From Schwartzia sp. (in: firmicutes) (GTDB taxonomy: Bacteria; Bacillota; Negativicutes; Selenomonadales; Selenomonadaceae): a stretch of 49,796 bases of DNA. Location of the stretch: assembly GCA_017480545.1 (NCBI GenBank), contig JAFVAI010000089.1, positions 1 to 49,796 of the forward strand, written 5' to 3'. The notes beneath the pieces were generated by a model that was given only the letters and a program-made list of their open reading frames with translations, did not search any database and was not told where the DNA came from. Position numbers and translations under genes: made by a program. Positions 24,109 to 31,430 of this stretch are shown here, in pieces (within the stretch, counting starts at the first letter, position 1; each line of letters opens with the position of its first letter).

Positions 24109-25296
24109 TCAAAACTTCAACCCCAAGTCCCTTGCTTTTGCAAAATCTGCATTTGCTTTCGCGTTATCGCCTATCTGTTGATATGCTCTACCACGAAAAT
24201 AAAATGCTTCTGCATTTTGGGGCTCATATTTGATACTCTCTGTGAAGTCAGCTATTGCATACACATAATTTCTTAAATTTAGATACGAATACCCTCTCCC
24301 TCGGTATCCACTTGCATCCTTTGAATTAAGTGCAATTGCATTGGTACAATCAGCTATTGCCATAGAATAGTCGCCAAGAAAAGAATAAACCAAACCGCGT
24401 GTAGAATACGCACCTGCGAATCGCGGATTAAGCTCAATGGCCTTTGTGCAGTCGGCTATCGCTTTGGTATAATCACCGAGCTTAGCATAAGCCCAACCAC
24501 GCGCACTATACGTCAATGCATTGCTTGGATCGAGCTTAATCGCCTTATCACAATTTTCAATCGCCCTTTTTTGATCCTTCGATTTAGCATATTCAATTCC
24601 GAGAAAAGAATAGGCGCTCGCATTCTGTGGATTTAATTCGACTGCTTGCGAAAGAGCTACGATAGCACCTATGCGATCGCCATTTAAAAGCAGTCTATAT
24701 CCATCCTCTACTTTCTTGTTCGACAAAAATTCTGTATCGACGGAGTTGAATTTTTCCTGTATTGCATTTCTTTCTTGTGTAAACCTTGCATTGACAATCT
24801 GTTTTTGCAGTTCCGCAATTTTCTTGTCCTGCTCATCCTTCGCTTGTTGCAACATTTTGTTCTGCTCGACAAGTTCGTTCACATTCTGCTTATTCTGCGA
24901 AAGCCACTTGTTAATATCGTCCGTATCAATATCTGCCTTAATGGTAACGCAAATCAAGATACCCTTACCGTCCTCCGTCGGCGTCATTTTGCCATACTGT
25001 ACATCCTTGACCTTCAAAATCCCATTCGTCATAGTGGCAATTTCATCATGCGTTACCTGATGATTGATGACCTTCGTGTAGCTCTCCACATACACGCCCG
25101 CCTGCTCCATCGCGTTCTGCTCCGCCCGTGCCTTTGCCCGCTGCTTCGCTACGTCCGGCGTCTCAAAATCGCTCATCACATACTCGCCGAATCCCTCATA
25201 CTCTTTCACCTCGGCAGATACCAACGGCATCACGCCAAACGTCCCCGCCGCAATCGCTGCCGCGAACATCTTGCAAAATGCTTTCTTGAACCGCAT
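24109..25296 (-). CDS. Exported TPR-repeat protein with LPP20/FlgT-like N-terminal domain
   Basis: A 395-residue protein. A signal peptide (MRFKKAFCKMFAAAIAAGTF...VSA) leads to a domain resembling LPP20/FlgT-N (DFETPDVAKQRAKARAEQNA...GVYVESYTKV), then a coiled coil (residues ~130-175), then about six tetratricopeptide repeats (AYAKLGDYTKAIADCTKAIE and relatives). It is probably a periplasmic scaffold. GGGAGGG supports the ATG at 25296. The first ~30 codons recur as a broken copy at 27887-27991. The function is unknown; it sits inside the toxin-antitoxin island. Confidence 0.8.
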   Translation of the reverse strand: MRFKKAFCKMFAAAIAAGTFGVMPLVSAEVKEYEGFGEYVMSDFETPDVAKQRAKARAEQNAMEQAGVYVESYTKVINHQVTHDEIATMTNGILKVKDVQYGKMTPTEDGKGILICVTIKADIDTDDINKWLSQNKQNVNELVEQNKMLQQAKDEQDKKIAELQKQIVNARFTQERNAIQEKFNSVDTEFLSNKKVEDGYRLLLNGDRIGAIVALSQAVELNPQNASAYSFLGIEYAKSKDQKRAIENCDKAIKLDPSNALTYSARGWAYAKLGDYTKAIADCTKAIELNPRFAGAYSTRGLVYSFLGDYSMAIADCTNAIALNSKDASGYRGRGYSYLNLRNYVYAIADFTESIKYEPQNAEAFYFRGRAYQQIGDNAKANADFAKARDLGLKF

Positions 25297-25427
25297 GACC
25301 AATCCCTCCCGCAAAAACTTCCAAATTCAGTTGACTACAAATTGTAAGCAACTGGCCGTCCGTTGTGAACTGCTTTCAATATGTAAGCAGTTCACAACGG
25401 CTTATCTTATTCAACCACTTCAGCCCG

Positions 25428-25844
25428 TCAACCACGAATCATGCCCAAAAGTCTATCCGGCGATATGGCCGGAATCAGCGAATCGCGAAAATCTTTTTCA
25501 TTCCTTGTTACGATATAATCCAAATGCTGTTCTGCCGCGCATTGCATCAATAGCCCATCTTCCAAATCCGGCCATGCCGCATTTTCAAGAGTCGCCAGTA
25601 TCGTTTCCTTGGGTTCTGCAAGGATATGAAAATACCGGCACAACAACATCAATAGTTGCTTTCTTTCATCCGCCGAAAAATCTTTTCGCAGGAGATAAAA
25701 CAAATCCGTCAGGCTATGGGAAGCCATATACCCTTCCCATTCCCCATCCATGCACGTTTGCATCACGCGCTCCGCCTTTTCGTGGAACGGCTCGCGATGC
25801 GCCAACCAATCAAGCGCGATATTGGTATCAATCAGCACTCGCAT
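25428..25844 (-). CDS. PIN-domain toxin (VapC-like)
   Basis: A 138-residue PIN protein: MRVLIDTNIALDWLAHREPF (first Asp at position 6), HSLTDLFYLLRK, DLEDGLLMQCAAEQHLDYIVTRNEKDF with the remaining acidic residues. It would be an RNase toxin. GGAGG precedes the ATG at 25844. The gene overlaps the upstream 76-residue partner by 17 bases. Just past its stop, 25413-25432 carries a short match to the 3' end of hemB. Confidence 0.85.
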   Translation of the reverse strand: MRVLIDTNIALDWLAHREPFHEKAERVMQTCMDGEWEGYMASHSLTDLFYLLRKDFSADERKQLLMLLCRYFHILAEPKETILATLENAAWPDLEDGLLMQCAAEQHLDYIVTRNEKDFRDSLIPAISPDRLLGMIRG

Positions 25845-26058
25845 ATTTTTCCTCCAGCGCTTCCACCAATTCCTTCTTTTCATCAATATGCCGCTTGATG
25901 CTTCCGCTGAATTTTTGGAAGAGCTTTCGGTCTTCTTCCGTCATTTTCTGTCTGCTTGTCTCTCCGGGAAATACGACCACAACATTCGCTTTTTCGGTCG
26001 GTGCTTTCCCCGCAAGCTCCACCCATCCGTTATTATATACGCCCTGTAATGCAATCAT
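25828..26058 (-). CDS. Putative antitoxin of the second PIN pair
   Basis: A 76-residue protein. The N-terminus, MIALQGVYNNGWVELAGKAP...VVVVF, resembles AbrB/DUF2281-type small antitoxins; the C-terminus is a charged helix that would wrap the toxin. AAGGGAGA lies upstream of the ATG. It starts only 13 bases after the stop of the truncated hemB copy and overlaps the PIN gene, giving an antitoxin-first, coupled pair. Confidence 0.75.
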   Translation of the reverse strand: MIALQGVYNNGWVELAGKAPTEKANVVVVFPGETSRQKMTEEDRKLFQKFSGSIKRHIDEKKELVEALEEKYASAD

Positions 26059-26071
26059 GACATTTCTCCCT

Positions 26072-26508
26072 TCACTCCTTCAACCACTTCGCCGCGTCGA
26101 TGGCGTGATACGTAATGATAATATCCGCGCCCGCGCGTTTCATGCTCGTCAGCGTCTCCAGCACGATGCGCTTTGCGCCGCCGCCTTCTTGATGGCGGCA
26201 ATCGCCCGCTGCACCGGGCTCTTCATGTCCCAGGCCGACGAGCCGATCTCGTCCTTGTACTCCGGCAACCCGAACACCTCCACCGAGGGAATCCCCAGCG
26301 CGGCAATCTCCTTCGCCGTCTCCACCGCCCGATCCACGGACAAATGATAGCACCCCGGCATACTCGGAATTTCTTCCCTGACATTCTCCTCCGGTACCAC
26401 AAAAATCGGATAGACGAAATCCTTCACCGAAAGGGAAGTCTCCCGCACCATAGCACGGATGTTCTCGGTCCGGCGGAGTCTCCGCGGACGAATTTTTAAT
26501 ACTGACAT
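26072..26508 (-). pseudogene. hemB copy 3, internally deleted
   Basis: From the ATG at 26508, about 110 codons match hemB closely ([20 protein letters not shown]...[20 protein letters not shown]). The sequence then jumps to the last ~34 codons ([18 protein letters not shown]...AAKWLKE) with a frame change, so the product would stop early at 26149. About 180 codons including the zinc and lysine sites are missing. It has both natural ends of hemB, so it arose as a whole-gene duplicate that later lost its middle. Confidence 0.92.
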
Positions 26509-26562
26509 TGATTAGTCCGCCTTTTATAAAGTCCAGTATGGATGTCTGCTTTCTATTTTATT

Positions 26563-26922
26563 TCATACTGTGTCACGTTTTTCAAGTTGCTGCTTGATCG
26601 CAGTCAATTCCCGTTGCAAAGCCGGAATATCCTCGGCAATAATCTCCCAAATCAGACGCAAATTGACACCTTCATAATCGTGGACAATACGATTCCGCAA
26701 ACCATAAATCTCCTCCCATGCAACCTGTCGGTTCTCCTCTCTGAACGTATCATCCAGCCTCGTGACCAATTCGCCGATTTGGCTGAGGTTAAACACGCAA
26801 GCTTCCACGAGCAACTCATTGCCTCGAAATTCCTCGTAAGATATGCCTTTGCAATACGCGCGCACCTTGTCGGCATAACGCAACATCTTATCAACAATAA
26901 TCTTATCCCGTATAAATCTCAA
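26563..26922 (-). CDS. HepT-like HEPN-domain toxin (DUF86)
   Basis: A 119-residue helical protein with the HEPN RNase/nucleotide site RNRIVHDYEG (R-x4-H) and the typical NLSQIGELVTRL segment. HepT is the toxin of the HepT/MntA system, in which MntA adds AMP groups to HepT to neutralise it. The likely start is TTG at 26922, overlapping the end of the nucleotidyltransferase gene by 20 bases; longer starts lie inside that gene. The next sequence downstream is the hemB copy 3 leader. Confidence 0.88.
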   Translation of the reverse strand: MRFIRDKIIVDKMLRYADKVRAYCKGISYEEFRGNELLVEACVFNLSQIGELVTRLDDTFREENRQVAWEEIYGLRNRIVHDYEGVNLRLIWEIIAEDIPALQRELTAIKQQLEKRDTV

Positions 26923-27259
26923 TCCCTGTCCGTTTGATTTCCTCGTCAATCCGCGACCTCGGTTCAATATGGGAAACATCGAACACATCCATATCCTTGC
27001 CGCCCAATGCCTCCCGCAATTTTTCCACGAACCCGACGAACTTCAAGCCGTGGAGATTGCAGTTCACCAGCAAATCCACATCGCTTCGCTCCGTCGCCGT
27101 TCCTTTGCCATAGGAGCCAAAAAGAATCGCTTGCCGGATTTTGTGATTGGCAAAAATCGGCTTCAAGCGATCTTGTATCTCCTGCACGGAAAGCAAAGTT
27201 GCTTGCCTCACATCATGGTCGCCTGTCGTGCGTCGCGGAGGAATTTTTAATACTGACAT
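26903..27259 (-). CDS. MntA-like nucleotidyltransferase antitoxin carrying a hemB-derived N-terminus
   Basis: A 118-residue minimal nucleotidyltransferase with GSYGKGTATERSDVDLLV (G-S-x10-D-x-D), expected to modify and silence HepT. The first residues MSVLKIPPRR are almost those of HemB (MSVLKIRPRR in copy 3), and the GGAGGAGG leader and start codon at 27259 also come from the hemB 5' region. The native start was probably a few codons further in (around VRQATLLSVQEI). The gene therefore seems to have been joined in frame to a copied hemB start. Confidence 0.85.
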   Translation of the reverse strand: MSVLKIPPRRTTGDHDVRQATLLSVQEIQDRLKPIFANHKIRQAILFGSYGKGTATERSDVDLLVNCNLHGLKFVGFVEKLREALGGKDMDVFDVSHIEPRSRIDEEIKRTGIEIYTG

Positions 27260-27262
27260 TAT
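27222..27262 (-). repeat. hemB 5' end fragment (copy 4)
   Basis: The run GGAATTTTTAATACTGACAT matches the hemB start region. It shares the AATACT variant with copy 3, whereas copies 1 and 2 share AATGTT. It supplies the start of the MntA-like gene. Confidence 0.7.
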
Positions 27263-27295
27263 TAATCCTCCTCCATATCAATCATAGTTTCATTG

Positions 27296-27598
27296 TCAAA
27301 ATTTTCGGCGGGAATATTGAACAGCAACGATGATCACTCGTTTTCCTTTTGTATCCATTCGATAGACAATGATGAAATTATCTACCAAAAGTTGTCGATA
27401 GCCTTTATTGGCATACTTCCCAACTTTGCGAACTGCGCCCCGTTCCGGCAGCATTTTCAGAGAACGAATTGCGCCGTCTAATTTGTCCAAAAGATTCTGC
27501 GCCGCGTCCTTCGCACAAAGATTTTGCGCAATATACGCATATATCTTATCCATTTGCTCGAACGCTGCCGGAAGAATTTTGACTGTGTATTTATCCAA
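27296..27598 (-). CDS. RelE/ParE-family toxin
   Basis: A 100-residue protein with the RelE/ParE fold pattern: YTVKILPAAFEQMDKIYAYIA, LPERGAVRKVG, GYRQLLVDNFIIVYRM and IIVAVQYSRRKF. RelE-type toxins cut mRNA on ribosomes and ParE-type poison gyrase; the sequence does not settle which. Its start overlaps the end of the upstream antitoxin by 8 bases, the usual coupled arrangement. Confidence 0.9.
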   Translation of the reverse strand: MDKYTVKILPAAFEQMDKIYAYIAQNLCAKDAAQNLLDKLDGAIRSLKMLPERGAVRKVGKYANKGYRQLLVDNFIIVYRMDTKGKRVIIVAVQYSRRKF

Positions 27599-27854
27599 AA
27601 TATTTTCTCCTCAGCGCAGACAACGACTCTTCCGCATCCAGCAGCACACCGTCCCGCTGATACTCCGCCTCCGCAGCGGCAATATCACAATCCATTTCCA
27701 CCTCATTCAACATGGCGTCATACGTTTCAACACTCATAATCACCAAATCGCTGTCCCCGTCTTTTGTGAGAAAAATCGGCTCCTTGCGGGAATGGCAAAG
27801 CGCAGAAATCGCATTTGCGTCCCCCAAATCCGTAATAGGACATACTTGCGGCAT
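27591..27854 (-). CDS. Phd/YefM-family antitoxin
   Basis: An 87-residue protein with the Phd/YefM N-terminal DNA-binding fold (CPITDLGDANAISALC, EPIFLTKDGDSDLVIMSVETYDAM) and a C-terminal toxin-binding tail. It would neutralise the RelE/ParE protein encoded next and repress the operon. It starts 33 bases after the end of the broken TPR-gene copy. Confidence 0.88.
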   Translation of the reverse strand: MPQVCPITDLGDANAISALCHSRKEPIFLTKDGDSDLVIMSVETYDAMLNEVEMDCDIAAAEAEYQRDGVLLDAEESLSALRRKYFG

Positions 27855-27886
27855 AAACTCAACCTTCTTTCACTTTATATTTTTTG

Positions 27887-27991
27887 TCAAACCGTCTCCC
27901 GCACCTTGGCAGACATCAACGGCATCACGCAAAACGTCCCCGCCGCAATCGCCGCCGCGAGCATCTTGTGAAATGATTTCTTGAACCGCAT
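27887..27991 (-). pseudogene. Copied 5' end of the TPR-protein gene
   Basis: A 34-codon frame starting MRFKKSFHKMLAAAIAAGTF closely matches the signal peptide of the TPR protein at 24109-25296, then breaks off with VRETV and a stop. The leader upstream is only loosely similar, but both regions hold related GCTTACAAATTG dyads. It stands directly upstream of the Phd/RelE pair. Confidence 0.85.
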
Positions 27992-28058
27992 AAATAATCC
28001 CCCTCCATACCGTATCAATTCAAATTTCCGTTGCATTCCCTTGTGCTTATCTGCGCAC

Positions 28059-28346
28059 TCACATCAACTGCTTGCAATTTGTAAGCAGTTGTTCCGTGTT
28101 GGCAACGTCGGTAAGCCGCTGTTTGCCGTCAGCCGCTTTCAGTTTCAAACCGTGACAATTTGTCACGGTTTCATTCCCCTCTTCTTTCAGGCGTTGTTTG
28201 AGCTTGCGCCAATACGCCGATGAATCTTTGCTCTCCGTCAGCACCCCCACCACGTCCACGATGGAGAAATACCATTCCTCCTCCGCCTCGTTCCAAGCGG
28301 TGCGGATCGGCTAATCCTCGAAAAGCTGCAAATTTTCCGTTTCCAT
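28059..28346 (-). pseudogene. Truncated BRO/antirepressor-like gene with nonsense codon
   Basis: From the ATG at 28346 (AAGGAG upstream), the frame reads METENLQLFED, then TAG at 28311-28313. It then continues with AWNEAEEEWYFSIVDVVGVL, KDSSAYWRKLKQRLKEEG and GKQRLTDVANTEQLL before ending in NCKQLM. This is the N-terminal part of BRO-family (phage antirepressor-like) proteins; the rest of the usual ~250-residue protein is missing. Both the stop and the lost 3' end mark it as dead, though a restart after the stop is conceivable. Confidence 0.75.
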
Positions 28347-28377
28347 GCAGGAATTCTCCTTCATCCTTTCCCATGCG

Positions 28378-28692
28378 TCACAGGCATTGTTTGAGAATAT
28401 CGGGATGGTCGACCGCCATGACGAGCACCCGTCCCAAAACGCTGGTATATCCTTCCCCCAGCATGGATTTTGCCTTGTCGATAGTGTCCTGCGGCAATCG
28501 GATGGAAACGGTCTTTTTCTTCCGCGCGGAGCGTTTTTGCTTTGCCATGACCGCGACAACAGCCATCTCGTCCTCCGTCATTTCCGGAATATCCTCAAAA
28601 TTGATTGGCCTTTTTCCGGCGGCCTCGATTTCCGCCAATTCTTCTTTTGTCGGCTTCTGGCCCTCATAAACCAACGCTTCCCGAATAGCCAT
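28378..28692 (-). CDS. BrnA-like antitoxin
   Basis: A 104-residue protein. The N-terminal half is acidic (EGQKPTKEELAEIEAAGKRP, FEDIPEMTEDEM) and the C-terminal half is a ribbon-helix-helix type domain (TVSIRLPQDTIDKAKSMLGE, GYTSVLGRVL). This matches antitoxins paired with BrnT. The ATG at 28692 has GGGAGG at good spacing and overlaps the end of the brnT frame by 29 bases. It should still be made even though its toxin gene is frameshifted. Confidence 0.75.
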   Translation of the reverse strand: MAIREALVYEGQKPTKEELAEIEAAGKRPINFEDIPEMTEDEMAVVAVMAKQKRSARKKKTVSIRLPQDTIDKAKSMLGEGYTSVLGRVLVMAVDHPDILKQCL

Positions 28693-28968
28693 AGTAAACC
28701 TCCCTTTCCTTCGCTGTCGCCCTTCGTGCCGATATGAGCCGCACCGCCTCGCCGCGATATGTATAGACAACCAGAATTACTTTCCCCACTTTGCCAAGCA
28801 CTTTATAACGCTTCTCCTCGTCACTGTGTTGCATGTCCGGCCATTCAAGGCGGTTTCCGTCTGCAAATACCAATCTTGCCGATTTCAGGCTCAATCCGTG
28901 TTTTCCAAATTTAATCTATTCTTTTGGTCATCCCATTGAATCCGACGCCCTTGAAATATCGTTTCCAT
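28664..28968 (-). pseudogene. BrnT-like toxin gene, apparently frameshifted near its N-terminus
   Basis: The first frame from ATG 28968 gives METIFQGRRIQWDDQKNRLN, which is the normal BrnT opening (..W(D)xxKN..N). It then runs off frame. A shifted frame continues with FGKHGLSLKSARLVFADGNR, YRGEAVRLISARRATAKERE and YYGYSG to the stop at 28664. One base gained or lost near AAATTTGG (about 28905-28912) explains it. BrnT is a ribonuclease toxin, so loss of frame would disarm it. A TTG at 28894 could restart a shortened product. Confidence 0.7.
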
Positions 28969-28972
28969 CCTC

Positions 28973-29001
28973 ACTATACCATTCCTTACAACAAAGTACA
29001 A
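28973..29001 (-). promoter_or_regulatory. Promoter of the brnT/brnA unit
   Basis: On the minus strand, TTGTAC (28996-29001) and TATAGT (28973-28978) are 17 bases apart. The -10 ends only four bases before the ATG at 28968, so the message would be leaderless. Confidence 0.55.
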
Positions 29002-29065
29002 CACATTATGTATTACATTACGGAACACATCACTATTCATTTGTAAAAATTCTACACACACAACA

Positions 29066-29110
29066 AAAAATCCTGCCGAAAACAGCGTTTTGCTTTCGGC
29101 AGGATTTTCT
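29066..29110 (-). terminator. Terminator of the tetrapyrrole/NYN operon
   Basis: AAATCCTGCCGAAA pairs with TTTCGGCAGGATTT around an ACAGCGTTTTGC loop, with a U tract on the minus strand. It closes the operon that starts at cobI and marks the edge of the island. Confidence 0.85.
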
Positions 29111-29118
29111 CTTTTGCC

Positions 29119-29895
29119 TTATGTGCACCTATAAAACACATGGCCTTTTTTCGAAGTTTTGAATATATATCGGTCGGGGAACGCCTCGATGAGCTGCGGG
29201 AGCTTGTGGAAGCCGTAGGAGCGCACGTCGAAGTCCGGGCGGGCACGTTTGATATAGCTGCCCGCCGCGCCGATGTTGACGTAGCCTTCGGCGTCTTGGT
29301 ATTTGTCCCACGCGAGCCTAAGCAGCGCGTGAACTTTTTTCATGGCGTTCTTTCCCGGCTGGCGCAGCTTTTCCTCGCCGTTTTTCTGCGCCTGCTTCTG
29401 TGCGCCGCCCTTCGCGTCCTCTTTCGTCGCTCTTTCCTTTTCCGCGACGGGTTCCTCCGGTTCGTCGTTCAGATTTTCGAGATAGATGAAATCGTCGCAA
29501 CTGTTGCGGAAGGACTCCGGCGTTTTCAGCTCGCCGACGCCGATCACATAGACGCCGGACTCGTGGAGGTCGAGAGCCAGCGGCGTGTAGTCGCTGTCGC
29601 TGGCGACGATGACGAAGGCGTCGTAGATGCCGCGATACAGGAGGTGCATCGCGTCGATGACGAGAGCGATATCCGTGGCGTTCTTGCCCGTCACATAGTC
29701 GAACTGCTGCTCCGCCTTGATAGCGAGCCGCTTGAGCTCCGTCTCCCAGTTCTTCAGCGTGTCTTTTTTCCAGTTGCCGTAGGCGCGCTTGACGATGATG
29801 CGCCCGTGCAGGGAGACCTCCTCGATCACCGCTTCCAGTTTGGAAAGTTGGGTGTTGTCCGCGTCAATCAAGAGCACCATTTTTTGCAGGTTCAT
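29119..29895 (-). CDS. NYN-domain (LabA/DUF88) protein with C-terminal OST-HTH/LOTUS-like domain
   Basis: A 258-residue protein. Residues 1-~145 form a NYN (PIN-like) RNase domain with MVLLIDADNTQ, GKNATDIALVIDAM and IVASDSDYTPLA supplying the acidic metal site. A Lys/Glu/Gln-rich linker (~148-185) leads to a LOTUS-like winged helix (VNIGAAGSYIKRARPDFDVR, RYIFKTSKKGHVFYR) that likely binds RNA. It begins 8 bases after cobA-hemD ends, so it is the last gene of the tetrapyrrole operon, before the terminator. Why an RNA-processing protein is there is not clear. Confidence 0.9.
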   Translation of the reverse strand: MNLQKMVLLIDADNTQLSKLEAVIEEVSLHGRIIVKRAYGNWKKDTLKNWETELKRLAIKAEQQFDYVTGKNATDIALVIDAMHLLYRGIYDAFVIVASDSDYTPLALDLHESGVYVIGVGELKTPESFRNSCDDFIYLENLNDEPEEPVAEKERATKEDAKGGAQKQAQKNGEEKLRQPGKNAMKKVHALLRLAWDKYQDAEGYVNIGAAGSYIKRARPDFDVRSYGFHKLPQLIEAFPDRYIFKTSKKGHVFYRCT

Positions 29896-29903
29896 AAAAT
29901 CTC

Positions 29904-31424
29904 CTATTTCGCCGCGAGCCGTGACACGGTCTCCACCAATGCGTCAATCGTGTATTCCTCCGGCATGGCTTCGACCTTGATGCCGAGTTCCTTGCACGTT
30001 TCCGCCGTCACCGGGCCAATGGCAACAACCTTCGTATGCTTCAAAAGCGACGCGTCGCCGAGGATATGGACGAGATTCCTGACCGTCGAGCTGGACGCGA
30101 AGGTCGCGAAGTCGATTTCTCCCGCCGCCAGCATTTTTTTGACCTCGGCAGCGTCCACTTCCGCCTCTTTCGTCTCATACACCGGCACCACGTCGACGGT
30201 GGCGCCGTACTCGCGCAGGCTTTCCGGCAAAATTTCCCGCGCTTCCTGCGCCCGGGGCAGAAGCACGCGCTCCCCCGGCGCCAGTTCTCCTTTCAGCGCT
30301 TCGATAACGCCCTCCGCGCGATACTCCTGCGGCACAATGTCCGCGAGGATGCCGTAATCTTTCAGCCGCGCCTCCGTCGCTTTCCCGATGGCGGCGAAAT
30401 GCGCCCCCGCCAAGTCGCGGGAATCCTTGTTCGCGGCAAAGAGGCGGGCAAAGAAGCGATCTACGCCGTTGACGCTGGTGAAAATCAGCCAATCGTAAGA
30501 AGCAATCAAGCTGATGGCCGCGTCCACCGCCTCGTAATTGTCCGCCGGATCGTCGATGCGGATTGCTGGCAGTTCGATGACCCGCGCGCCCATCGCTTCG
30601 AGCTTTTCCGTCATTTTCGACGCCTGCGGGCGCGAGCGCGTGACGAGCACCGTTTTTCCGAAAAGCGGACGATTCTCCGTCGCGTCGAACCACGACAATT
30701 CTTTCCGCAGCTTCACCACATCGCCGACAATGAAAATCGCGGGGGGCTTGATGCCCTCGCGCTCCACGTCCGCCGCTGCGCTGCCGAGCGTCGTCACCAG
30801 CGTCCGCTGCTCCGGCTTCGTGCCCCAACGAATTACCGCCGCCGGTGTGTCCGCCGCGCGGCCGTTGTCGATCAGTTGCTTCGTGATGTACGGCAGATTC
30901 GCGACGCCCATCAAAAAGACGAGGGTGTCCGTCGCCGTCGCCAGTTTATCCCAACGCATCGACGACTCGCCCTTTGTCGGGTCCTCATGCCCCGTCACCA
31001 CGGCAAACGAAGTCGCCACCGCACGGTGGGTAACGGGTATTCCCGCATAGGCAGGCACGGAAATCGCGCTCGTCACGCCCGGCACGATCTCAAAGGGCAC
31101 GCCCTGCGCTTTCAGAAGCAATGCTTCTTCGCCGCCGCGCCCGAAGACGAACGGATCGCCGCCCTTCAGGCGCACCACGCATTTTCCTTCCTTCGCCTTG
31201 TCGGCTAGCAGTTGGTTGATGTCCCCCTGCTTCATCGTGTGGTTCGCAGAGGCCTTGCCCACATAGATCATTTCCGCGTCGTTCTTCGCCCAACGCAAGA
31301 TGCGGTCGTCGGCGAGGCGGTCGTAAACCACCACGTCGGCCTTTTTCAAGCACTCAATCGCTTTCAGCGTAATCAGCCGATAATCTCCCGGCCCCGCACC
31401 GACAAGAAATACCATTCCCGGCAT
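29904..31424 (-). CDS. cobA-hemD: Uroporphyrinogen-III C-methyltransferase / uroporphyrinogen-III synthase fusion
   Basis: A 506-residue bifunctional enzyme. Residues 1-~245 are the SAM-dependent methyltransferase ([43 protein letters not shown]) that makes precorrin-2. Residues ~250-506 are the HemD synthase ([46 protein letters not shown]) that closes hydroxymethylbilane to uroporphyrinogen III. Such fusions occur in many anaerobic Firmicutes and channel uroporphyrinogen III to siroheme and corrinoids. It follows hemC with a gap of 6 bases. Confidence 0.96.
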   Translation of the reverse strand: MPGMVFLVGAGPGDYRLITLKAIECLKKADVVVYDRLADDRILRWAKNDAEMIYVGKASANHTMKQGDINQLLADKAKEGKCVVRLKGGDPFVFGRGGEEALLLKAQGVPFEIVPGVTSAISVPAYAGIPVTHRAVATSFAVVTGHEDPTKGESSMRWDKLATATDTLVFLMGVANLPYITKQLIDNGRAADTPAAVIRWGTKPEQRTLVTTLGSAAADVEREGIKPPAIFIVGDVVKLRKELSWFDATENRPLFGKTVLVTRSRPQASKMTEKLEAMGARVIELPAIRIDDPADNYEAVDAAISLIASYDWLIFTSVNGVDRFFARLFAANKDSRDLAGAHFAAIGKATEARLKDYGILADIVPQEYRAEGVIEALKGELAPGERVLLPRAQEAREILPESLREYGATVDVVPVYETKEAEVDAAEVKKMLAAGEIDFATFASSSTVRNLVHILGDASLLKHTKVVAIGPVTAETCKELGIKVEAMPEEYTIDALVETVSRLAAK

Positions 31425-31430
31425 ACTGTT

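Noticed and set aside
28171-28374. Plus-one frame over the BRO-type gene region
   Set aside because: Gly/Arg-rich shadow of the broken BRO frame; the latter carries the conserved residues.
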